Assembly (NCBI GenBank): GCA_030544215.1
Contig: JARZZO010000014.1
Coordinates: 42,437,734 to 42,501,733 of the forward strand
Length of the DNA: 64,000 nucleotides
Source of the DNA: Zantedeschia hybrid cultivar
Lineage: Eukaryota; Streptophyta; Magnoliopsida; Alismatales; Araceae
Direction of reading: 5' to 3'
Below, one piece after another: positions 1 through 9,056 of this stretch. The notes under the pieces were generated by a model, which was not told the origin of the DNA, did no database searches, and saw only the letters and a program-made list of their open reading frames with translations. A program made the position numbers and the translations under genes. Each line of letters begins with the position of its first letter. The first letter of the stretch is position 1.

Positions 1-6
1 GAGGAC

Positions 7-1456
7 TTGTCCGAGGGTATTGTAGCCATCGGTTGCAAATGGATCTTTAAGAGAAAGATCGGTACTGATGGACGGATCGACACTTATAAGGCATGGTTGG
101 TGGCAAAGGGATATCGTCAAAGGCAAGGAATTGACTATGATGAGACTTTCTCACCAGTTGCCATGATAAAATCGATCAAAGTTCTACTCGCCATTGCTGT
201 ACATTTTGATTACGAGATCTGGCAGATGGATGTAAAGACTGCCTTTCTTAACGGTAACCTTGAGGAAGAGGTTAATATGATACAACCGGAAGGCTTTACA
301 TCCAAAGAATCTCCAGATAAAGTGTGCAAGCTTCAGAGATCTATTTATGGACTGAAGCAAGCTTCCCGGAGCTGGAACATAAGATTTGACGAGGCTGTCA
401 AGTCTTATAACTTCATTAAGAATGAAGATGAACCTTGTGTGTACAAGAAGACTAGTGGGAGCGCAGTCACCTTCCTAGTTCTTTACGTAGATGACATACT
501 ACTCATTGGGACTGATGTAGCTATGATGTTATCAGTAAAGATCTGGCTGTCGAAAAACTTCTCCATGAAGGATTTGGGAGAAGCATTCTACGTATTGGGA
601 ATACGGATTTATAGAGATAGATCAAAGAGGATGCTTGGAATGACCCAATCCTTGTACATAGATACCATAGTCAAAAGGTTTGGGATGGAAAATTCTAAGA
701 GAGGTCTCATATCGATGAGACGTAGAATTAATCTCTCAAAGGAGCAGTCTCCTAAGACTCCTAATGAGAGGGCATTCATGGATAGAATACCCTATGCATC
801 TGCCATAGGATCTATCATGTATGCCATACTATGTACACGGCCTGATGTTGCATTTGCTCTAAGTGTTACGAACAGATTTTACGCTGATCCAGGCGAAGAG
901 CACTGGAAGGCAGTGAAATGTATCCTTAAGTACTTGAGAAGAACTAAGGATATGTTTCTTGTCTATGGAGAAGGTGACTTGAAACTGTGAGGCTTTACTG
1001 ACTCGAGTTTCCAGTCAGATCCAGATGATAGCAAGTCTACATTTGGATTCGTGTTTACTTTGAACGAAGGCGCAGTGTGCTGGAAGAGTTCCAAGCAAGT
1101 AACCACTGCAGATTCGATGACTGAAGCTGAGTACATCACTGCAACTGAAGCTTTCAAGGAAGTAGTGTGGTTGAAGAAGTTCATCACTGACCTTGGCATA
1201 GTTCTCTGTATCCTTGATCATGTTCCGCTGTTGTGCGACAACAATGGGACTATTGCACAAGTGAAAGAGCCGTGGTCTCATCAAAAATCGAAAGATATTC
1301 TGAGGCGCTTTCATCTTATCCAGAGGAGATGTAGTAGTGGAAAGAGTTCCATCCGTCGACAATGTAGCAGATCCACTGACAAAGCCATTGGCCCAAATTG
1401 TGTTTGAGCGTCACCTAGAGTCTATAGGCTTATTGTATAAAGGTGATTGGCTTTAG
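7..1456 (+). pseudogene. pol: Copia-C pol: reverse transcriptase and RNase H, broken
   Basis: This is the C-terminal part of a copia polyprotein. RT motifs are clear: QMDVKTAFLNG, YGLKQASRSW and the catalytic YVDD at 484-495. The first open stretch ends at a TGA (988-990) just before the RNase H core, at a point where relatives read an arginine codon. After the stop the same frame continues with TDSSFQ, ADSMTEAEY and LCDNNGTIAQ, all RNase H motifs. A frameshift near 1,320 then moves the last part (VPSVDNVADPLTKPL-like) to another frame, ending at TAG 1,454-1,456. One stop plus one frameshift make this copy inactive. Copia-A shares the same TGA. Confidence 0.9.
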
Positions 1457-1459
1457 TCC

Positions 1460-1470
1460 AAATGGGAGAT
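1460..1470 (+). promoter_or_regulatory. Polypurine tract of Copia-C
   Basis: AAATGGGAGAT lies directly before the TGTTAG start of the 3' LTR. This is the expected site for plus-strand DNA priming. The equivalent tracts of Copia-B and Copia-D have the same GTGGGAGAT-type sequence. Confidence 0.8.
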
Positions 1471-3014
1471 TGTTAGTTTTAGGTGGCCTACAAGCCAATC
1501 TGACTATGTAAATCTCGTTCATTTATTAATATAATGGCATAATATTCATTATGGGTAAATCGCATTAATTATCATTTCATAATGAAGTCCGTGAATATGT
1601 GCTATAGTGATCAGATTATGATGAGATCATACTAATGAGACTGATCACTTAAACACACATATTCTTAATCGTTCATAGTCGGAGGATATCCGAGAAGGAC
1701 CTCGTATATTCGGTTAGACTAGTACAGATTACTCCTGCTCATATGATGAGGGTGACTGATCTCATAAGTCACTTGTGTGGAGACACGAAGGCAAATCTAT
1801 AGGTGCTCATTGGAGAATGAGTTCACTGAACTGATCCGACTGAATCGCTGGATGGTAATGTACCTCACTGTCAACCAGCTTGATTCTATTGTCGTAGTTG
1901 CGTGGATGGTCCTCGGACCTGAGACACTAAGGACACCTTGTCGGTGGACTTCTGTGCTTTGACCTTGGTTTACGAATCTCTAGCCACGGGATTCTAAAAC
2001 GCCAAGGATTGGGTACAACGGAATACCGTCGAAGGGAATTGTGTGTCAACTAGGAGTCATTTGCTCTCGGTACTTAGAGAGAGAATGCTCTACGAAGGAT
2101 GCGCGGAAGTCCCTGGCTAGGGCGGACGATAATATCGGGAAAGGAGTTTTCCGATATTCATTAGCGGTATCCAATCCAAGTGAGTCGACCGGTTAGCGTT
2201 TGACAGCTCGCCATACCCTGAGTTGACTCGAGAGCATTGTACGAATGAAGGATTATATCCACGCGGTAACTGTAGGCGGAAAGGTTCCAAGAGTGGGTTA
2301 CTTAACCCCAATACCTTCCGGGTTCACGAGGTGTTGCTTGGCACCTAACGTGATCGGAGGCTCGGTCGAATTCGATGTGCGACAATAATTCGATTGATTA
2401 ATTAATTAATAAAGGGTTATTAATTGATTAATAAAGCCAGTGAGGAGTCACTGGGCTTGTTGGGCCATTAACTGGACTGGTACTTGGGCCTAGAGGGTCA
2501 CACGCACATGATTCTCAAGGCGATGGATAAATAAGTGGGTTTTATATAAACCGGGGGTTTTTGTGAAAAACCGCGCGGTTAGTATAAAACATAGCGAATG
2601 GGCTGAGCAGGCCAAGCTGCTACTAACCCTAGCCGCCCCTCCTCTGTTTCTCTCTCTCTCTGGCGTCCAGACAGATCCAGATCTGCTCCGCCGCTTCTCC
2701 GAATCCCGTTCGATGGAAAATTTTCTGCGCGTTGCGGCGATCGTTGTGGCGACCGGCGGAGGTTTCGTGGGCTGCGAAAAATGAGGAACGTGATGATATC
2801 CGTCGTGAGGAGGATCGCGTGGACTTCGCTAGAGGCCGGATGCTTGCGCGGCTTGCGGTGTCGCACCGACGGAACCGAACGGTTGTGGATTCAAATCCGC
2901 ACACGGTGAGAACTTCGATTATCCGATAATCGATTTTTGTTTTTCGAAACGGGAACGGATCGCTGTTTTAATATTTTATTTTCCACTGCGTGAGCGATCC
3001 GAAGAAACCCAACA
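1471..3014 (+). repeat. 3' LTR of Copia-C
   Basis: A 1,544-bp LTR beginning TGTTAG and ending CCAACA. The start matches the truncated Copia-A LTR at 22,928, and the CCCAACA end matches the end of the Copia-D LTR (reverse strand at 40,883). It holds a TATA box at 2,543-2,550 and the shared copia U3 core GTTCACTGAACTGATC at 1,821-1,836. No coding sequence is evident inside; the short open frames here are chance. Confidence 0.9.
2543..2550 (+). promoter_or_regulatory. TATA box in the Copia-C LTR
   Basis: TATATAAA lies about two thirds of the way through the LTR, the usual place for the U3/R promoter of plant copia LTRs. Transcription would start some 25-35 bp downstream. Confidence 0.6.
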
Positions 3015-3516
3015 CAATCATAGATAGAGTACCCTATGCTTTTTTCCGTAGGATCTATCATGTATGCCATGCTATGTATATGGCCTAAGGTGGCTTTTGC
3101 TCTAAGTGTTACGAGCAGGTTTCAGGTTGATTCAGGTGAAGAACATTGAAAAGGTATGAAATGTATTCTTAAGTACTTGAGAAAAAGTAAGGATATGTTT
3201 CTAGTTTATCGAGGAGGTAACTTGAAACTGTGAAGCTTTACTGACTCGAGTTTCTAGTATTCAGATGATAGCAAGTCTACATTTGAATTTGTGTTCACTC
3301 TGAAGGGGGATGCAATGTGCTGGAAGAGTTCCAAGTAGGAAATCACTGTAGATTCGATTGCAAAGTCTGAGTACATTGCTACTTTTGAAGCCGCCAAGAA
3401 AACTATGTGGTTGAAAAACATCATCATTAACCTTGGTGTGATTCCTAGTATCTCTGATCTCGTCCTGCTGTTGTATGACAACAATGGGGCGATAGCTCAA
3501 GCGAGGGAGCTGTGGT
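3015..3516 (+). pseudogene. pol: Copia-A pol fragment: RNase H, left piece
   Basis: This degenerate copia sequence aligns with Copia-C from about 775 onward (the IPYASAIGSIMYAILC region) through the RNase H motifs. It is broken by stops and small indels, and includes the same TGA before the RNase H core as Copia-C. It ends at 3,516 inside the motif for an ...AKEPWSHQ... stretch, where Copia-B has inserted. The remainder of the gene resumes at 22,715. It is therefore the oldest element of the left half, hosting both Copia-C and Copia-B. Confidence 0.85.
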
Positions 3517-3685
3517 TGATAGAAATGTATGCCCTGCAAGCCAATCGCATGAGATGTGATGGTATCATTTCATGTAATTATCTTACTCTTATTAATAATA
3601 AATGACAATTTTTCATTACGTCTTATCATTTTATGTGCATTTATCGTTTGATGTGATGAAGTTCTGCAACACATGCGATGATAAC

Positions 3686-5618
3686 TGTAACGATCCATCA
3701 TCCTATAATCAGAGATCCGATTACTAAATGGGTACCGAATCATTAAAATTAGGAACCAAACTAGGATCTCAAATAAATCTAGGAAATAAATGATAAACTA
3801 AGCTAAACAATCCACACAACGACGAATTGTAAAGAAGGTTCAGGAATTAAAAAATATTACAATTCGACTCGACTCAGCAAATAATTACATAATCCAACTG
3901 AAATGAAATAATCGTGCGTATATGCGTGAAAAAAGAAAGTACAACTAGAATATCGGCTACTGGTGAGCAACCCGAGATGAAACCCCACAACTCTACGCCT
4001 GCCGAGAACCCTCACCTGAAAATTGCCGGGGTGAATCACACCAGAATGGATTCAGTAGGGATCATTCGATCCTCACCTCCCACACACGCACCCACAATCG
4101 CAACAACACAAGGATAAAGGCAACATAAGTGCAATTAAAGCAGTATGTGAGTCACACGTCCACCGAAAAAGAACACACAAGAAACTGCCAAGCCAACCGG
4201 GAAAACACCGACCCGCTGGGACAGAACAACAACTCCTCGGATAACGTGCTGGCTACTTCGGCTTGTCTAGCTCTAGGTGGTTCTGCTTCCTCCTAGTCAC
4301 GAGTGACACTCCGAAGTGTACTAGTCCCACACTGGTACTAGATATTATCTTGAGGTTCACTAGGTGACCCTCGCCTGCTAGGCATCACCTTGTCACTCCC
4401 ACACCGACACTACGTCACTCCCACACCGACACAGGGTGTCAAGCGCTAACAACTGTCACTCTAGGTCGACGATCGTATAAACACAACACAATGCGATTCC
4501 GATCACATAAAAATCCCCGCCCCCAATGTATGAGTTCAAGCATACATTTAACAGGGTTGTCCAACAATATACAAGAATCTAATTGACATTTTGCATAATA
4601 GTCACACATGCTAAATGCAGAAAATTAAGGGATTTCGGCTTGAATCGCGTCGCCCATGGCCGTCGTCATTCAATGCCCTAAAATTGGTTCCCACAGAAAT
4701 TGACCTCGGGACATATCTGGGCCTAAATCGTGTCGCCCATGGTCGACACCATTAAAATGGTGACGCCTAAGCTCGACGTCATTCAAAGCCGAATTGATTC
4801 CGATAGAGCCTGGCCTCGGGACATATCTAGGCCTAAATCACGTTGCCCTGGCCCGACGCCATTTAGCGCCTAAGACAGAATTTCCCTCCGGCCTGCCCGA
4901 AGCCACAACACGAAAACCTCAATCCCAAATGAGAAAAAATAACACAAAGGAGATAGGGAAAACTATAAATTGTATTAACCATGCCAAACCCATTTCCAAA
5001 ACACCCTTTTTTCCATCAAGAACCCCTTAGAACATGCTCAATTCTATACCCAAAATCACCCGCATATCCATAGCATGCTCCAAAGCGGGAAATCATGGTT
5101 TAAAACGATTGAAATACATGTGAGGATCTTTACCCTACCGGTTACTTGAACTCCTCCTAGCTCCTCGCCGTCGATCCGCAACATCACAAGCCGTCGTCGA
5201 TACCACTGTGGACGCTGTCACCCCACCGAAACGTCGGCTGCTGTCCGGAGAGTGAAGTGCCGCATAGGAGATGGTGGTGGTAATGGTGAGAGGTAGGAGG
5301 GTGTTGGAGTGGTGGAAGAGAAAGAAGGGAAAGAGGAAAGGAAGGGAGAAGGGGAAGGGATTCGGAGAAAAGGGTTGTACACTAGCAGATCTCTTAATGG
5401 CGTCGTTCATGTAAGATGCTATTCAGACGACAAGACCGGGGCCGTACATATGCGTCCCAACGCCTGCCCACACGGCACACCAGCAAAGGCTTCTAAATGG
5501 CGTCCCCCTAGGCTGACGCCATTTAAAATCCCATGCACCAACCTTAGAAGGACTCGAACCAGAGGGGTCCGACACCAAAACCGACCTGATAACTGGATCC
5601 GAAACCACAGTCCTTACA
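3686..5618 (-). repeat. Solo LTR 1, Tekay-family gypsy
   Basis: A single LTR with no internal region, in minus orientation: on the plus strand it starts TGTAACGATCC and ends TCCTTACA. It is flanked by a perfect 5-bp target duplication, ATAAC (3,681-3,685 and 5,619-5,623). Terminal and internal segments match the LTRs of the full element at 9,057-18,461, but it is shorter (1,933 bp) and clearly diverged. It contains about six copies of the N10 dyad (first at 4,647, last at 5,500). A solo LTR with intact flanks is the usual product of recombination between the two LTRs of one insertion. Confidence 0.93.
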
Positions 5619-6614
5619 ATAACTGAATCATAATGAGATTATGATAATGAGATCAATATCTAGATGTATGTATTCGACTTGTTCCTAGTCATAGGATCTC
5701 CAAGACGAGATATTGAAGATCCGGATAGACCAGTGTACGTGATACCTATTCATATGATAAGGGTGACTGATCTCATAGTCACTAGTGTGGTGACACTAAG
5801 GTATATATACAGGTGTTTATTAGTGGAATGAGTTCACTGAACTGATCTGACCTAGAAAACCCGAATGGTAATCATACTAGCTGTCAATCGGTGTATTCTA
5901 CAGTCACAGTAGCATAGTTGGATCCTAGACCTAAATTACCAAGGACGCCCTGCTTGAGTGACACTTAGTATTTGATTAGTGACTTAAGAATCTCAAGTTT
6001 GTGATTCTATATAGTCAGTTATTCGAGTTCAGTGGGATTCTCCCAAAGGTAATTGAGTTGACAACATGAAATCATTCACTCTCGATATGTCATCGGAGAG
6101 AGAATGTCCTATAAAATAGTACTTGAAAAACCTTGGCTAAGGTTAGATAATTAAATAATATTTTTTATTTAATTTAATATTGAGTACAAGGCTCCATTAG
6201 GTTAAGACATATCAGGGTTTGACAGTTAAACTATATCCTGGTCTCACTGGGACATTGCATGGATGAGGATCTATAGCTATGTGGTATTTGTGGTCGAAAG
6301 GCTACGATTAGTGGGTTGTATATTCCTAATGTCTTTTAGGATCATGAGGTGTAGCTTGGTGCAGTTCATGATCAGAAAGCTCGAAGAATTCATTATACAA
6401 TGATGGATTATCGATTACGTGATAATCAGATTGAAATTCATTATAAGATAATGAATAATAATTAATTAAGTCAAATAAGTTATTGTTAACTTAATAGGCT
6501 GAAACCAAATAGACAGTTGGACCTAGAAGGTCACATACAAAAGAATTTTCGCAGATTTGGAGAGGATTTACGTTTTTATAGACTTCTAGATTTTTTAAAA
6601 ATATGCTAGGAGTT

Positions 6615-6622
6615 TATAAATA
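6615..6622 (+). promoter_or_regulatory. TATA box in the Copia-B 5' LTR
   Basis: TATAAATA sits in a context (AGTTTATAAATAGTTG) conserved in the 3' LTR of the same element near 22,280. This is consistent with the element promoter. Confidence 0.55.
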
Positions 6623-7045
6623 GTTGTTATGGAGGAACTCTAGCCAGGCTTTAGGATTTTCCACTATGACTAGCCATCATCCACCCTCCTCCTCTCTCTC
6701 TCCCGGGAGTAGCCCTTTCTCTCCTCTCTCTGTTCATAGTAGAGTTGAGATCTAGGTGGAGATTGCAGAGCGCATAGGAGATCCAGATTGCCGCGGCGAC
6801 TCGTGTGGATACGTCTAGAGGTCGGACGCTTGAGCGGCCCACGATCCAGAAATCGACCACTCGTTCGTCTCTGATTCGACGAGGGATTTTCATCCCCGTG
6901 ATGGTGAAGATATGTTCTTCATTTTTTTATTTATTATTTGATTGCGATCCAAACACCTGAGAGTAGATGCACGAGAATCGATGGAAGATTTAATTAATTT
7001 TTATTCTGTTACGTCCACGTTCTTCTCACAACGATTCCTTACAGT

Positions 7046-7058
7046 GGTATTAGAGCCA
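7046..7058 (+). promoter_or_regulatory. Primer binding site of Copia-B
   Basis: TGGTATTAGAGCC lies one base after the LTR end. It differs by one base from TGGTATCAGAGC, the site complementary to the 3' end of initiator tRNA-Met used by many plant elements, including the Tekay element at 11,398. Confidence 0.85.
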
Positions 7059-7870
7059 GTTCTCGGCTTTGTTTAGATCGTTTGGACGTATTTCTTGTTA
7101 TTTTTTCGTCATCACATGTATGATTTTCAGAGCCACATCCTCGCCGGTGTGCATGCGTTGCCGTCATCGATCCAACTGCCACAAAGTGTTTGTGAGTAGT
7201 TGTCTATATTGTGAAAGTCATGGGCTATGAGTTGGGCACTAGAACGATGTTTAAGGGTTGTTTTAAACCCACCCAAATGCGATTTTGTCATATATGTGCA
7301 CAATTTTGTAGGTGTTATATTTTGATTTTACGGCCCCCTTTTTTTTATTCAGATCATCTTGGAAGTATTCCAAGATTGTTAAGCATCAAAAATCGGTCGT
7401 GGAAAAATTTGTTTTGTGATTTTTGGAGTCCAGATGAGGAAGAACGGCCGCCCTGAACTTTTGATGTAACATAGGCCGAAGAGGCCTAAACGGCCACCAT
7501 CGCCGGCCAAACCACCGTCGGCTCACGCTGACGGGGTCGCCAGACAGTGGCCGGCGCCGGCGGCACCAACCCGTTGCTGGTGTGGCTGCTGCGATTGCTG
7601 CATGGGTAAAGGAGGGGGGAGCCCAAATGGGTAGGAGGGAAGGAGGGGCTGGGCCCCCTTTCATGGGTCCAAAGGACCCAGCGTCCATTAAATTACAACC
7701 TGAATTTTATAGAGAGAGGGAGGCATGCATGTCCCATTAAATAAATCACACAATTAACTATTTAATGCATTCATCTACACATCATCACATGATTAAAATA
7801 GTCCATGATCATCTATGTATTTTTTAACATATATTTGATATGTGTTTGATGTGCTACTAGTTAGATATGT

Positions 7871-7933
<63 letters not shown>

Positions 7934-8261
7934 ATTTCAAAGACTTATATCTATGTAGCACTATTATTGACAAGTGTTCTGGTGGCTGAATATGACTGGA
8001 AGTTGCAAGGAGTTGTAATTGACAAGAGTTACTTACCCATTAAGTATGGGATGGTTTGTTGTGCTGCCACAAGACCATTACCATTAAGAATGGGACTCTA
8101 GTCCCCACTAGGATACCAATGGTGTATCCGGTCTTTGCATACAAAGGATTATGCAAATTTGTTGAAAATTAGTGGGAGTTTTAAGATTAGGATTAAAGAC
8201 TATATTTTAATTTGTTTAAAGAATATTTGCATATATCTAATTTTACATTTTTCTCTTCTAG
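7059..8261 (+). other. Untranslated leader of Copia-B
   Basis: No gene is seen here. The stretch is AT-rich and includes a dinucleotide (AT)n microsatellite at about 7,873-7,930. Near 8,051-8,077 there is a potential RNA hairpin, TTGTG-CTGC-CACAA, with outer arms ATGGT and ACCAT. The same hairpin core is amplified in the Copia-D leader. Confidence 0.7.
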
Positions 8262-9050
8262 ACCAACATGTCGATCAATTTGGCGCCAATAGGCTTACTG
8301 GTCTTAATTATAGTGACTGGCTCAGAAATTTGATAATTGTTCTCACTGTTGAGAAGATAGCCTACGTTCTGAAAAAGCCGTTACCTCCATTACCTACTGA
8401 TGATGCTGAGGAAGGAGAAATCCTTCTTTATGAGAAGCACAAGGAAGATGCCACCCTTGCCCAGTGTTATATGTAGACTTCTATGACTAATGAGTTACAG
8501 AGGCAACATGAGAAGATGGATGCTAAAAGCATTTTGACTCATCTTAAGGAGCTTTTTAGAGCTCAGAGTAGAATAGAGCGATATAAAATATCAAAAAATC
8601 TGTTCGGGACAAGAACGTCTGAAGGAACATCTGTGCAGACACACGTTCTAAAAATGATTGAGTGGAATGAAAGATTGACATAGTTGGGTTTTCCTATGAA
8701 ATTGGAACATACTATTGACCTAATTATGAAATCTCTTCCTAACTCATTTTCCCAGTTCATTATGAACTTTAACATGAACAAGAAAAATGCTCTCTAACAA
8801 AATTTCTGAATATGTTAAAGACTGTTGAGAGCACTATGAACAATGGGAAGCCTCCAACAATGCTTGCTGGTACGACCAATAAGAAGATGAAGACTCAGTA
8901 TGCCTAAGAGGGACAAGGGCCAATTCTTCTACTGTCACAAGGAAGGACATGGGAAGAGGAATTGCAAGTTGTATCTTGTAGAGAAAGCAAAATAAAAGTT
9001 TAGAGAAGCTTCAGATATACTCATGATTGACCTCAACTTGTCATATAGAT
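8262..9050 (+). pseudogene. gag: Copia-B gag (capsid/nucleocapsid), broken
   Basis: The frame shows the typical copia gag start region (LTGLNYSDWLRNL, VLTVEKIAYVL), followed by the UBN2-type capsid domain of plant copia elements (QTHVLKMIEWNERL, EHTIDLIMKSLPNSF). A zinc knuckle, FYCHKEGHGKRNCK, follows at about 8,930-8,975; its first cysteine is replaced, since relatives read CFYC. Several stops (for example 8,474-8,476 and 8,681-8,683) and frameshifts break it. The coding sequence is interrupted at 9,056 by the Tekay-type insertion and resumes at 18,467 with the protease region. Confidence 0.85.
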
Positions 9051-9056
9051 CCACAT

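Larger units (their letters stand above)
1..3014 (+). mobile_element. Copia-C: 3' half of a Ty1/copia retrotransposon
   Basis: The element enters from the left edge with reverse transcriptase already in progress, then runs through RNase H, a polypurine tract and a complete 3' LTR ending in CCAACA. The sequence right of 3,014 resumes inside another copia RNase H region (it matches about 775 of this same element), so Copia-C inserted into Copia-A. The left LTR and left target duplication are outside the window. The RT resembles the Tork group of plant copia elements; that subgroup call is from memory of the family and is tentative. Confidence 0.9.
3517..7044 (+). repeat. 5' LTR of Copia-B, interrupted by a solo gypsy LTR
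   Basis: The LTR starts TGATAGAAATG and ends ATTCCTTACA just before the primer binding site. Without the inserted 1,933-bp solo LTR and its duplicated ATAAC it is about 1,590 bp, close to the 1,547 bp of the 3' LTR. The 3' LTR copy at about 21,325-21,345 reads straight through the insertion point, so it shows the empty site. A TATA box (TATAAATA) lies at 6,615-6,622. Confidence 0.9.

Noticed and set aside
5135..5410. 91-codon minus-strand frame in solo LTR 1.
   Set aside because: It is a CT-rich leader tract of an old LTR, with no conservation in the related LTRs.
7873..7930. The (AT)n tract as a replication origin or matrix attachment site.
   Set aside because: It is a plain dinucleotide microsatellite in a copia leader, with nothing else to support a function.
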